Below, piece by piece: positions 43,096-51,847 of a stretch of 64,000 nucleotides of DNA. Each line of letters begins with the position of its first letter. Positions within the stretch are counted from its first letter, which is position 1. A program made the translations under genes and the position numbers. The notes beneath the pieces were generated by a model. It searched no databases. It was given only the letters and a program-made list of their open reading frames with translations, and had not been told where the DNA came from. The DNA comes from Armatimonadota bacterium. Lineage in GTDB: Bacteria; Armatimonadota; Fimbriimonadia; Fimbriimonadales; GBS-DC. The stretch lies in the NCBI GenBank assembly GCA_013359125.1, contig JABWCR010000003.1, positions 62,001-126,000 of the forward strand. Direction: 5' to 3'.

Positions 43096-43973
43096 TTCTT
43101 TCCCCTTCCTCCTTCATCCTCTCGCCCTCTTGGGTGCGCCGATTCCATTGCGTTTCTCAGGCGATCCAAGTTCAAATGAGTGTACACCTGCGTGGTCCGT
43201 AGACTGGCATGGCCCAAGAGCTCTTGCACGACGCGCAGGTCGGACCCTCCCTCCATCAGATGCGTCGCGAACGAATGCCGCAGCGCATGGGGATGGGCGC
43301 GCTTGCCGATCTTTGTGCCCGCACGGACTACTATTCTATGAAAAGTCCGTACGCTCAGCCGCCGCCCTTCTTCGTTGACGAACACCGGTTCGCGCCGCTT
43401 CTTTCTTCGTGCGCCCAAGTGCTCGAACAGAGCCTCACGAGCCGGCGTCCCAAAAACCACCATGCGGGGCTTGTTCCCCTTGCCTCGGACGCTCGCCGTG
43501 CATCGCTCAAAATCAACGTCCTCAATGTTCAAGCTGGCCAGTTCGCTCACTCGCATCCCAGCGCCATACAGAAGTTCCAACACGGCTCGATCGCGAGGAT
43601 TGGTCTGCTCGTCGCCCTCGACCAACGCCTCGGCCTCGCTCTGGCTGAGGACCTTCGGCAACCGCTTGCGCACTGTTGGCGCGGCAATGTCTGCCATCGG
43701 GTCGACATCGATCCAACCCATGGCTTGGGCAAAGGCGAAGAAAGCTCGCAACGCATAGACCTTCCGCTGTCGGCTGGATGGTTGATAATCTTTGAACAGA
43801 ACCAGAAACTGCCGAAGAACCTCTTCGGTCGTCTCGCCAAAGCCGCTAAGGCCACGATCTTCTAAGTAGGCGGCGAGTTGCGCCAAGTCGGTCGCATAGG
43901 CCTTCACTGTGTGCGCCGACTTGTTCGCGCCCAAATGCACTAGATAGGTCTCAATCGCCTCGTCAAACGCCAT
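43092..43973 (-). CDS. xerC: Tyrosine recombinase XerC/XerD
   Basis: Site-specific recombinase of 293 residues that resolves chromosome dimers at dif. N-terminal SAM-like core-binding domain (1-100), then the catalytic domain with Arg141 (GAGMRVSEL), Lys165, His229 and Arg232 (HALRHSF), His255 and nucleophile Tyr264 (TTQVYTHLN). Size and lack of phage-like neighbours favour Xer over an integrase. On the minus strand TACTTT (complement of 43982-43987) ends 8 bases before the ATG, hinting at a leaderless message. First of the unit xerC-unknown-hslV. Confidence 0.9.
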   Translation of the reverse strand: MAFDEAIETYLVHLGANKSAHTVKAYATDLAQLAAYLEDRGLSGFGETTEEVLRQFLVLFKDYQPSSRQRKVYALRAFFAFAQAMGWIDVDPMADIAAPTVRKRLPKVLSQSEAEALVEGDEQTNPRDRAVLELLYGAGMRVSELASLNIEDVDFERCTASVRGKGNKPRMVVFGTPAREALFEHLGARRKKRREPVFVNEEGRRLSVRTFHRIVVRAGTKIGKRAHPHALRHSFATHLMEGGSDLRVVQELLGHASLRTTQVYTHLNLDRLRNAMESAHPRGREDEGGRGKK

Positions 43974-44035
43974 CTTTTGTTAAAGTATGGCGCATCGAAG
44001 TAGGATATTGGCCTGGCCCGCCGTATGTTTGAGTC

Positions 44036-44701
44036 ATGGCCCGACAAGACAAACGACAGACAGCGGAGCGCTTCGAGAAGGAAATTCGCGTTCCCGTCCG
44101 ATTCGAATACCTGCTCTATCTCCCCCGCGAGTACCAGAGGTCGCAAAACAGATGGCCGCTCGTTATGTTCCTCCACGGCGCTGGCGAAACAGGCTCCGAC
44201 CTTAACATGGTCAAGTATCACGGCCCGCCCAAGATGGTCGAGCAGGGCAGAGATTTCCCTTTTGTTCTTGTCTCGCCGCAAAGCCCCGTGCGCGGATGGG
44301 ACGTTCGAGCTCTGGGCGCGCTGATGGACGAATGTGCCGCAAAATATAAGATCGACCCTGCAAAATTATATATAACCGGCCTTAGCATGGGAGGAAACGG
44401 CGTGTGGAACTTCCTCGCGATACATCCTGGCAAAGCGGCCGCGGCAATACCAATCTGCGGTTGGGGCGACCCAAACGCTGCTCCCAAGATGAAAGACACT
44501 CCCATTTGGGCTTTTCACGGCGCAAAGGACGATGTCGTTCCAACCGATGCGTCCAGAACGATGGTCGAGGCCGTGCAAAAAGCGGGCGGCGGCGCTAAGC
44601 TCACCGTCTATCCGTCGGCCGGTCACGATTCTTGGACAGAAACGTATAACAACCAAGAGGTATGGGATTGGCTTCTGGCGCAGAAGAAGTCAGGCCGTTG
44701 A
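44036..44701 (+). CDS. Alpha/beta hydrolase (esterase/phospholipase type)
   Basis: A 221-residue serine hydrolase with no evident signal peptide. The oxyanion segment VMFLHGAGETGSD (near 41-53) and nucleophile elbow GLSMGG (Ser near 119) are clear; WAFHGAKDDVVP supplies the probable catalytic Asp and AGHDSW the His near 200. The arrangement resembles predicted peptidases/phospholipases of the PF00756 or PF02230 groups; the substrate is not evident. Transcribed divergently from xerC; its stop abuts the stop of the propeller gene on the other strand. Confidence 0.85.
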   Translation: MARQDKRQTAERFEKEIRVPVRFEYLLYLPREYQRSQNRWPLVMFLHGAGETGSDLNMVKYHGPPKMVEQGRDFPFVLVSPQSPVRGWDVRALGALMDECAAKYKIDPAKLYITGLSMGGNGVWNFLAIHPGKAAAAIPICGWGDPNAAPKMKDTPIWAFHGAKDDVVPTDASRTMVEAVQKAGGGAKLTVYPSAGHDSWTETYNNQEVWDWLLAQKKSGR

Positions 44702-46051
44702 TCAGCAACCCAAACCAAACGCTGCTAGAACGACCGCCAGATCCGCATCGTCGATGATGCCGTTCTGGTCAAAGTCGGCCTCCGGAGGGCCGCTTGAACC
44801 AAACGCCGCCAGCACAATGGCCAAGTCCAAATCGTCCGTGCAACCGTCGCCGTTCGCATCGCCAGGCGTTGAGGACCGAAACCCCATCGCCGATTGACCA
44901 ACCACAACCATCAGCCCGCCAGAACAGAGAGCCGGCCCTGCCGCGAATCCCCCTTGAAACGCGCGAGACCACAGCATGTTCAAGCTTGAATCGAACGCCG
45001 CGACGCGAAATTCGCTGTCCAGCCCGTGCGCCAAGTAGACACGCCCAGCCCTGTCGATCGCCATTCTTGGGCGTCCCCACGCGCCCATATATGGCGAGGA
45101 GGCCAAGACTTCCCCAGTCCATCGGTGAATCTTTTCGATCTTGCCGTTTGATCCATAGGCATAGACCATGCCTTCGGCATCTACCACCGGACAGGCGCCC
45201 GACAGAGCCGCGACCGGCCTTCGCCAGAACTCAATCATCGAAGTCCCTTCGTCCCATAGACTGATCAAGACTCCGGTATTCTGATAAACATAGGCCAAGT
45301 CGCCGACGGCCACTGGCGAGGCTCGAAAAGTGCTCGAACTGCCGATGATCGCCGCTCTCCACCGTTGACCGGTTATTGGATCGAACGATGTCAGACGGTC
45401 GCCCCCAGCCCCGCTTTCGATCATATAAGCTCGGTTCCCGCTGACGGCAGCTGCCCGGCTTCCAGGAGCGGCAGAGTCCCTCTCCATTAGCCAAACGGTC
45501 GTCCCGTTGAACCGATTGAGCTTGGCAAGACCAAACTCCGTGTTCACCAACAGATCGCCATCCGGCGCAAATGCCGCCGATTCGCCCAACTCCTCCAAAA
45601 CTCGAATCTCAGATCTCCAAACAATCTGCCCGTTCGAAGCGTTGTAACAGTAGAGAAAGGTCGCCCAGCTGTTCCCCGATCGTGAAGCATATATCCGCCC
45701 ATCCTTAAATGCCGAGATGTTCGGTCGCCAATCTCGCGTCTGATCGTCAATTGGACAAGCAATCGTTCTCACCAACGTTCCGTTCCTGATATCCCTCACC
45801 TGAAGCGAGGCCCCATTAAAAGGGTCTTGGATGTTGGTTACGTAAACCGCCGCAAAGAGATTTCCGTCGCAAGTGGCCAACGGTGCGAGCGTGCTGCCCG
45901 GATGCTCCCACTCGAGTCTATTGGACGTCGGCCCAATCTCTGATGAACGTCCGTCCCTAGCGGAATTGCCGCCCAGCCCCATCGGCCAACCCTGTGCGAC
46001 CGAAGTTGCTACAATCGCTATGGCGAGCCAGGCCAGTGCAGCGACCCTCAT
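44702..46051 (-). CDS. Secreted PQQ-like beta-propeller protein with dockerin-like C-terminus
   Basis: A 449-residue exported protein. Signal peptide 1-19 (cut after SVAQ), then PQQ-like propeller repeats (FLYCYNASNGQIVWRSEIR, LTSFDPITGQRWRAAI, IHRWTGEVLASSP, FDSSLNMLWSRAF). The C-terminal 54 residues hold two EF-hand-type loops (GDANGDGCTDDLDL, DFDQNGIIDDADL) and end FGLGC, with a Cys in loop 1 and as last residue. Not an evident quinoprotein enzyme. Lies 4 bases after the DUF1801 gene on the same strand. Confidence 0.8.
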   Translation of the reverse strand: MRVAALAWLAIAIVATSVAQGWPMGLGGNSARDGRSSEIGPTSNRLEWEHPGSTLAPLATCDGNLFAAVYVTNIQDPFNGASLQVRDIRNGTLVRTIACPIDDQTRDWRPNISAFKDGRIYASRSGNSWATFLYCYNASNGQIVWRSEIRVLEELGESAAFAPDGDLLVNTEFGLAKLNRFNGTTVWLMERDSAAPGSRAAAVSGNRAYMIESGAGGDRLTSFDPITGQRWRAAIIGSSSTFRASPVAVGDLAYVYQNTGVLISLWDEGTSMIEFWRRPVAALSGACPVVDAEGMVYAYGSNGKIEKIHRWTGEVLASSPYMGAWGRPRMAIDRAGRVYLAHGLDSEFRVAAFDSSLNMLWSRAFQGGFAAGPALCSGGLMVVVGQSAMGFRSSTPGDANGDGCTDDLDLAIVLAAFGSSGPPEADFDQNGIIDDADLAVVLAAFGLGC

Positions 46052-46055
46052 CGCC

Positions 46056-46511
46056 CTATTTTCTGCTCGTCAACCTCTCAAACATCGCGACATACTCTTC
46101 GGTGGTCATTCGACCGATAACTTGGCCGATCACGTCCAGCGGCGTTTGATCGAGAGACTTTAAGCGAACGCAGCCTTTACCCATGTCCAACTTCTTTCCC
46201 GAATCGGCCCATGCTTTCTGAAACCACGCCAGAGTCGGCGAATGGCCATAGAGGCTCATCAAGTGGAGCGAAACATAGTTCTTTTGCAAAGCCAATCCAG
46301 CAAATGGCAATGGCTGCTTCGGGTCGCAATGATAGCCCTTGGGATAGATCGAATGCGGCACAACGTACCCGATCATCCCATATTGAATCGTCTCCTCCAT
46401 TCCTTTTGGCAGATTCTTAAGAATCGCATCGCGAACCGCCAAGACGAGTTCCTTTCGATCTTCAGGCAATTCAGCCAAATACTGATCGACCGATGTCGCT
46501 TTGGTGGCCAT
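46056..46511 (-). CDS. DUF1801-domain protein
   Basis: A 151-residue cytoplasmic protein of the DUF1801/YdhG-like family: VDQYLAELPEDRKELVLAVRDAI, then EETIQYGMIGYVVP and a conserved FAGLALQKNYVSLHLMSLYG segment. The fold resembles iron-chaperone frataxin-like or phosphoribosyltransferase-accessory proteins, but no activity is established for this branch. It is divergent from the M50 protease gene with a 45-base gap. Confidence 0.85.
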   Translation of the reverse strand: MATKATSVDQYLAELPEDRKELVLAVRDAILKNLPKGMEETIQYGMIGYVVPHSIYPKGYHCDPKQPLPFAGLALQKNYVSLHLMSLYGHSPTLAWFQKAWADSGKKLDMGKGCVRLKSLDQTPLDVIGQVIGRMTTEEYVAMFERLTSRK

Positions 46512-46556
46512 AGCCCTAAGATTCTACCTCGATTTAGGGGTATACCTTTCAAACGT

Positions 46557-47663
46557 ATGGACAAAGAAAGAAAATCCGAGGGCGCGCTGCCATGGTCGAT
46601 CCGATTAGGGACCATTGCTGGCATCGCGATCTACGTCCATGCGACTTTCCTATTCATCATCGCGTTCGTTGCCGTCCAACACTGGCAGATCGATGGCTCA
46701 TGGGCTTCGGCTCTTCGTGGCGCTCTGTTTATACTGGCCGTCTTTGGATGCGTGGTGCTTCACGAACTAGGCCACGCATTGGCAGCCAAACGCTATGGCA
46801 TTCGCACGCGCAATATCACGCTGCTGCCCATAGGCGGTCTGGCCCAATTGGAGAGGATGCCGGAAAAGCCGATGCAAGAACTGGTTGTTGCACTGGCAGG
46901 GCCCGCGGTCAACGTTATTATCGCCATTGCATTGGGCGTCTCGATTCTGCTCTTCGACGCCGCTCAAGAATGGTCCACGCTAGAGATTGCGAGGGGCTCT
47001 TTCCTCGAAAGGCTGTTGGTCGTCAACCTCTTCCTAATCGTCTTCAATATGTTGCCAGCGTTCCCCATGGACGGGGGGCGCGCATTGCGAGCGATTTTGG
47101 CCATGCGCATGGCCTACGGGCGTGCCACTCAGATCGCCGCACAACTTGGACAGGGAATGGCGCTTCTGTTCGGCTTTATCGGCATCTTCTTCAATCCGTT
47201 TCTCATTTTCATAGCCCTGTTCGTTTGGATAGGAGCGGGACAGGAAGCTTCGGCCACACTCACCCGGATCGCTTTGGAAGGCGAACCGGTTCAGAACGCT
47301 ATGATCACCGAGTTCCAAACCATTTCGCCAGAAGACACGCTGGACGAAGTCGTGCAAGTCATGCTGCGAGGTTCTCAGCAAGACTTTCCCGTAATGTTTG
47401 GCGACTCCCTAATAGGGATCGTTACAAGAAACGACTTGATCAACGCGCTGGCTAAGGGGCAGCTGAACGCGACCGCAGGGGAGATTGTGCAGCGCGACAT
47501 CCCTTCCGCCCGTCCCGACCAGATCTTGACCGCGGTACTCCCGCTGCTGCAACAGCACAACACCGTGCCTGTGATCCTTGGCGGGCGGCTGGTCGGCCTC
47601 CTGACTCGAGAAAACGTCGGCGAGTACCTGATGGTCCGAACCGCCCTGGATAGACGAGACTGA
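46557..47663 (+). CDS. Site-2-protease-type zinc metalloprotease (M50) with two CBS domains
   Basis: Intramembrane protease of 368 residues. Zinc motif HELGH at His69/Glu70/His73 inside a transmembrane helix, and third ligand in NMLPAFPMDGGR (Asp172). Five or six transmembrane helices cover residues 15-230. The C-terminal 130 residues hold two CBS motifs (AMITEFQTISPEDTLDEVVQ; and IPSARPDQILTAVLPLLQQH) that may sense nucleotides. Such proteins cleave membrane anti-sigma factors or transcription factors. TATACC (46541-46546) is 10 bases before the ATG and no Shine-Dalgarno sequence is seen. Confidence 0.93.
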   Translation: MDKERKSEGALPWSIRLGTIAGIAIYVHATFLFIIAFVAVQHWQIDGSWASALRGALFILAVFGCVVLHELGHALAAKRYGIRTRNITLLPIGGLAQLERMPEKPMQELVVALAGPAVNVIIAIALGVSILLFDAAQEWSTLEIARGSFLERLLVVNLFLIVFNMLPAFPMDGGRALRAILAMRMAYGRATQIAAQLGQGMALLFGFIGIFFNPFLIFIALFVWIGAGQEASATLTRIALEGEPVQNAMITEFQTISPEDTLDEVVQVMLRGSQQDFPVMFGDSLIGIVTRNDLINALAKGQLNATAGEIVQRDIPSARPDQILTAVLPLLQQHNTVPVILGGRLVGLLTRENVGEYLMVRTALDRRD

Positions 47664-47713
47664 ACCTCCGACAATCCTAATTGGATGTCCCCGCAATCAT
47701 ACGAGGGGCGAGC

Positions 47714-49810
47714 ATGAACGCCGATTGGTCGGACAGGCTCGCTCGGTGGTTCAAGTATTCGGATCTGATGATCGCGATGGCGGTTTTGGCCATCGTGGTC
47801 ATGCTGATACTGCCGCTGCCCATCTGGTTGATCGATACTGCGCTTGTGGTCAACATCACGGTCGCGGTCATTATCGCTCTCATCTCGGTCAACATCACCG
47901 CGCCGCTACAGTTCTCGGTCTTTCCGTCGTTGCTGCTCGTAACAACGCTCTTCCGGCTCGGTCTCAGCGTCGCAGCTACCAAGCTCATTCTAGGCACCGG
48001 CCAGGGCGGCCATGTCATCGAGACGTTTGGCAAGTTCGTCGTGCAAGGCGATTTCATCGTCGGCGTGGTCGCCTTTCTAATTTTGGTCGTTGTGCAGTTC
48101 GTGGTCATTACCAATGGCGCCGGTCGAGTGGCCGAAGTCGCCGCCCGCTTTACTCTGGACGCCTTGCCCGGCAAGCAAATGAGCATCGACGCCGACCTCA
48201 GCGCGGGCATGATCGATGAAACCGAAGCCAAGGAACGGCGAAAAAAGGTTCAGCAAGAAGCCGACTTTTACGGCGCGATGGACGGCGCGAGCAAGTTCGT
48301 CAAGGGCGACGCGATTGCCGCCATTATCATGATCATTATCAACATCGTCGGTGGCTTCGCCGTCGGATACATGCGGGGCCAAGGCGATGCGGTTACCGTT
48401 CTGCAAACCTATACGTTGCTCACCATTGGCGAGGGTCTGGTCGCCCAAGTGCCCGCCCTTCTCATCTCCACTGCAACAGGCTTAATGGTAACCCGAGCCG
48501 CATCCGACCAAGCCATGGGGCAAGACCTTCTTAGTCAAATCGGATCGCAACCCCGCGCATTGCTCGCGGCGGGCGCCGCGGTCATGACGATGTCCCTGGT
48601 TCCAGGTTTTCCAAAACTCCAGTTCATAGTCATCGGCGGCCTCATCGCGGCGATCGGCTTCTTCGCTTCGAGAGGCGTCATCCAGATGCCGGGAACCGCG
48701 CCCAAACCGGAAGCGTTACCCGAGGCTCCGCCGCCGCTATCCGGGCCCGAGGCAGCCATGTCGCTTCTCAAAGTAGATGTGCTAGAGCTAGAGATCGGCT
48801 ATGGCCTCATGCCGTTGGTCGAGAGCGGACAGCGGGGCGACTTGCTCGAGCGCATCGCCGCGGTCCGACGACAACTGGCCGTCGAACTCGGCTTCGTCAT
48901 GCCCACCCTTCGCGTACGGGACAACCTGAAGCTTAAAACCTACCAATACCAAATCAAGCTTCGCGGAGAGAAGATAGCCGAAGGCGAAGTCTTGCCGCGC
49001 TCTCTGCTTGCCATGCCCAGCGGTTCCGACGCGCCGCCCTTGCAAGGCTCAGAAACCAAAGACCCCGTCTTCAATATGACCGCCTACTGGATCGAGCCGG
49101 CCGAACGCGACCGCGCCGAACGCAATGGCTACACGATCGTCGAACCGTCCGCGGTGATCGCGACGCACATCACAGAGGTCGTCCGTCGTTCCGCCGCCGA
49201 ACTTTTGGGCCGCCAAGAAACCCAACAGTTGCTGGAGAACTTAAAGCGTCAGAACGCAGTCGTCGTGGAAGAGCTTGTGCCCGGGCTGCTCTCGCTCGGC
49301 GAGGTTCAGAAAGCGCTCCAGGGGCTGCTCGAGGAAGGCGTGCCGATCCGCAACCTGGTCTCGATCTTAGAATCGCTCGCCGATTGCGCCGCCAAGAACA
49401 AAGACCCGGACGCCTTGGTCGAAAGCGCTCGCGCCGCTTTGGCACGGGCCATCACCCATCGAGCGACCGGCGGAGGCCCGCGTCTGGACGCGCTTACCTT
49501 GGCGCCACAATTTGAAGCCGAATTGCGCCAGACAGTGCAACATGGGCCAAACGGTGTCTCGTTGCTCGTTTCGCCCGACATTGCCGAACGCCTGTTTACC
49601 GCCATGGAGCCCGAGCTTCAGCGCATGACCGCTGCTGGCTCGCCGCCCGTGCTGCTCTGTTCGGGCGCCGTTCGGCTTCCCTTGCGCCGTTTGCTGTCCA
49701 GACGATTCGCCAATCTCAGCGTGCTGGCCTATCACGAGGTCTCTGCCGACACCGAACTTCGAATCGTCGGCCAAGTGGAAATCGCCTCTGATACAGCGCT
49801 GGCGGCCTAA
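47714..49810 (+). CDS. flhA: Flagellar biosynthesis protein FlhA
   Basis: Core export-gate subunit of the flagellar type III apparatus, 698 residues. Eight N-terminal transmembrane helices (to about 320) contain the FHIPEP-type region, with LFRLGLSVAATKLIL and the cytoplasmic ALPGKQMSIDADL signature, and the soluble C-terminal domain binds chaperone-substrate complexes (VELGFVMPTLRVRDNL; EPSAVIATHITEVV). ATG 47714 with GAGGGG upstream is chosen; the longer frame from 47681 overlaps the promoter region. flhF follows after 49 bases. Confidence 0.96.
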   Translation: MNADWSDRLARWFKYSDLMIAMAVLAIVVMLILPLPIWLIDTALVVNITVAVIIALISVNITAPLQFSVFPSLLLVTTLFRLGLSVAATKLILGTGQGGHVIETFGKFVVQGDFIVGVVAFLILVVVQFVVITNGAGRVAEVAARFTLDALPGKQMSIDADLSAGMIDETEAKERRKKVQQEADFYGAMDGASKFVKGDAIAAIIMIIINIVGGFAVGYMRGQGDAVTVLQTYTLLTIGEGLVAQVPALLISTATGLMVTRAASDQAMGQDLLSQIGSQPRALLAAGAAVMTMSLVPGFPKLQFIVIGGLIAAIGFFASRGVIQMPGTAPKPEALPEAPPPLSGPEAAMSLLKVDVLELEIGYGLMPLVESGQRGDLLERIAAVRRQLAVELGFVMPTLRVRDNLKLKTYQYQIKLRGEKIAEGEVLPRSLLAMPSGSDAPPLQGSETKDPVFNMTAYWIEPAERDRAERNGYTIVEPSAVIATHITEVVRRSAAELLGRQETQQLLENLKRQNAVVVEELVPGLLSLGEVQKALQGLLEEGVPIRNLVSILESLADCAAKNKDPDALVESARAALARAITHRATGGGPRLDALTLAPQFEAELRQTVQHGPNGVSLLVSPDIAERLFTAMEPELQRMTAAGSPPVLLCSGAVRLPLRRLLSRRFANLSVLAYHEVSADTELRIVGQVEIASDTALAA

Positions 49811-49859
49811 AGGCCAAACCGCCGATACCCGATAATCCTACGGGGAGGCACCGCCAACA

Positions 49860-50912
49860 ATGGACGTCAAAACTTACTCTGCGCCTACAAAGTTAGAGGC
49901 GCTGATGCGAATGCGGCAAGAATTGGGCCAAGAGGCCGTCGTCTTGTCCGAACGCCGCGTGCAACCATCGGGGATCCAAAAGGCCTTCAAGCGACCGCAG
50001 TTCGAGATCGTTGCCGCAATCGAGCAACAGCGAGAGGCGAACGAGGCTAAACTCGAGGTTCAATCCCGGCTCGATCAGTTAGAAGCCGAACTTCGCGAGG
50101 CCGTCGCCATGGTCCGCGCCCGAAGGCAGGCGCCCGACGCCGAATCCGGCCAGCCGAGCCACCCCATGGCATCCGCGCTCGCCGAGTTGGGCATCGACCC
50201 AGAACTGGCCGTCGGCTTTTTGGACAAGATTCCTTCGGATGAGACCGAGCTGAACCAACTCGAACGCCTCAAAGCGCTCGTTGCCGACTTTGTGCCGATC
50301 GTCGAGGGGCTTCCACAATCCAGACTCGTCGCGTTGATTGGCCCGAACGGCAGCGGCAAGACCACGACTTTGGCCAAACTGGCGGCAGAAGCCAGCCTGA
50401 CGCAAGGCAAACGCATCGGCCTTGTATCGCTGGACGGCTATCGCCTGGGCGCTATCGAGCAGCTTCGATCCTACGCAGAGATTCTGGGCGCCCAGTTCGG
50501 CATCGCTTACGACGCCGATGAAGCTGCCGAAACGCTTGAGACGATGAGCGACTGCGACCAAATCTTCATCGATGCGCCCGGAATCGCGCTTCGAGAGGAA
50601 GACCGCCTAACTGGCTTGGTGCAGACGCTGGATGCGGTGAGCGCAGAAAATTGGCTCGTTCTCTCTGCGGACGCCGATTCGCACAGCCTGATTCAGGCCG
50701 CCAAGCGGTACGAGCGATTCCGACCGGTCCGGATCATTGCGACCAAGACGGACCAGGCTGCCCGACTCGGTCCGCTCGTCAGCCTGTTCGCCGAGCATCG
50801 CACGCCGTTAGGGCCTCTTGGAACGGGCGACCGCGTGCCGGACGACCTGAAGATCGTCGGTCCATCCGCCTTTGCTCAGATGGCGATAGCCAGCCTCGCG
50901 CTTAGGCGCTAA
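49860..50912 (+). CDS. flhF: Flagellar SRP-like GTPase FlhF
   Basis: SRP-family GTPase that sets flagellar number and position, 350 residues. The N-terminal region starts MDVKTYSAPTKLEALMRMRQELG, typical of FlhF, with a charged coiled-coil segment (about 60-110). The G domain has G1 GPNGSGKTTT (near 159-168), G2/G3 region SLDGYRLGA and IFIDAPGI, and TKTD near 295 as the base-recognition motif. Start is preceded by GGGGAGG. fleN/flhG does not follow; instead mtnP converges and overlaps by 11 bases. Confidence 0.92.
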   Translation: MDVKTYSAPTKLEALMRMRQELGQEAVVLSERRVQPSGIQKAFKRPQFEIVAAIEQQREANEAKLEVQSRLDQLEAELREAVAMVRARRQAPDAESGQPSHPMASALAELGIDPELAVGFLDKIPSDETELNQLERLKALVADFVPIVEGLPQSRLVALIGPNGSGKTTTLAKLAAEASLTQGKRIGLVSLDGYRLGAIEQLRSYAEILGAQFGIAYDADEAAETLETMSDCDQIFIDAPGIALREEDRLTGLVQTLDAVSAENWLVLSADADSHSLIQAAKRYERFRPVRIIATKTDQAARLGPLVSLFAEHRTPLGPLGTGDRVPDDLKIVGPSAFAQMAIASLALRR

Positions 50913-51600
50913 GCTTGGCGATCGCTCCGGCGATCAACCGAACGACGATACCTTGGGCTTCGGCGACAACGGCCTCTACCTCGCCGTGCGCCAGTTTCTG
51001 ATCGGTCAATCCTGTGCCAAAGTTGGTTACAATCGCGATTGCCGCGTAGGGCAGTCCCGCCTCTCTGCACAGGATCGCCTCTGGCCCGACTGTCATGCCG
51101 ACCACATCGGCGCCCAACAGCCGCATCATCCGAATCTCGGCCGGCGTTTCGAATCGCGGCCCCGGAGCGCTCGCATAAACCGCTTCGGGGTGCAGGACGA
51201 CCGCGATCTCGTTCGCCGTTTCTATAAGCGCATCGCGAAGAACGGTCGAAAAAGGCTCCGAAAAATCGGTATGCACCGGCTTGTCGTGATAGAGCGTGGT
51301 TACGGATCGCATAAGATCGATAAAATCAGAACAGAGCGCCAGCGCGCCGGGCGGCCAATCTTCGCGCAACGAACCGACCGCCGCCGTCGCAAAAACCGCA
51401 TCGCACCCCGCCTCTTTCAGCAAAGCAACATGCTTGACATGATCGATCCGATGGGGCGGCACAACGTGGCCGGCGCCGTGTCGAGGCAACAGGCCGACAG
51501 GCTGCCCGAGCAATCGACCCTGCACTATCGGACCGCTGGTCTCCGCCTCGAAACCTTCTACCTTCTCCATCCCCGTTCCGCCGATCAAAGCCGCTCTCAT
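50902..51600 (-). CDS. mtnP: S-methyl-5'-thioadenosine phosphorylase-like enzyme
   Basis: Phosphorolytic cleavage of methylthioadenosine or a related purine nucleoside in the methionine-salvage pathway; 232 residues, shorter than usual. The phosphate-binding N-terminus IGGTGME (7-13), LLPRHGAGHVVPPHRIDH (38-55) and EAVYASAPGPRFETPAEIRM (138-157) motifs are clear, as is GMTVGPEAILCREAGLPYA. The purine-discriminating segment near 190 reads TNFGTG, so hypoxanthine-type specificity is also possible. Overlaps flhF tail to tail. Confidence 0.88.
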   Translation of the reverse strand: MRAALIGGTGMEKVEGFEAETSGPIVQGRLLGQPVGLLPRHGAGHVVPPHRIDHVKHVALLKEAGCDAVFATAAVGSLREDWPPGALALCSDFIDLMRSVTTLYHDKPVHTDFSEPFSTVLRDALIETANEIAVVLHPEAVYASAPGPRFETPAEIRMMRLLGADVVGMTVGPEAILCREAGLPYAAIAIVTNFGTGLTDQKLAHGEVEAVVAEAQGIVVRLIAGAIAKLSA

Positions 51601-51620
51601 GCCTATAGTTTACTTCTCGG

Positions 51621-51626
51621 TATAAT
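51621..51626 (+). promoter_or_regulatory. -10 element of tRNA-Pro
   Basis: TATAAT ends 12 bases before the mature 5' end of tRNA-Pro. It lies between the divergently read mtnP start and the tRNA. No clear -35 box; TTTACT (51609-51614) is the nearest match but the spacing is too short. Confidence 0.5.
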
Positions 51627-51638
51627 CTATGGCTCTTG

Positions 51639-51715
51639 CGGGGCGTAGCGCAGTTGGCTAGCGCGCCGGCTTTGGGTGCCGGAGGTCCCCGGTTCGAGTC
51701 CGGGCGCCCCGACCA
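51639..51715 (+). tRNA. tRNA-Pro (TGG)
   Basis: A 77-base cloverleaf. Acceptor arms CGGGGCG / CGCCCCG pair, the D-arm is GCGCAGTTGGCTAGCGC, the anticodon stem CCGGC/GCCGG encloses loop TTTGGGT with anticodon TGG at 51673-51675, and the T-arm has GGTTCGAGTCC. Discriminator A and CCA are encoded. Confidence 0.97.
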
Positions 51716-51806
51716 GCAAGCAGTCTGTCGCCAACGCAAGTCGTGTCACTAACTCGGCGATTTCTCAAAAACCCTCAGTTGAATTGTAAAAATCCCCTAT
51801 CAAGTC

Positions 51807-51837
51807 TTGACACAGAGCGCCCAGGGTTAGGTACTAT
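51807..51837 (+). promoter_or_regulatory. Promoter of the MerR-type gene, 19-base spacer
   Basis: A consensus -35 box TTGACA (51807-51812) and -10 box TACTAT (51832-51837) are separated by 19 bases, the over-long spacing typical of promoters that MerR-family proteins remodel. The -10 ends 10 bases before ATG 51848. Suggests autoregulation, but no clear dyad is visible in the spacer. Confidence 0.6.
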
Positions 51838-51847
51838 TCCATACGCT

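Noticed and set aside
43092-43973. Tyrosine recombinase as a prophage or island integrase
   Set aside because: Size, motifs and xerC-hslV order fit a housekeeping Xer protein, and no phage genes or tRNA attachment duplication are visible.
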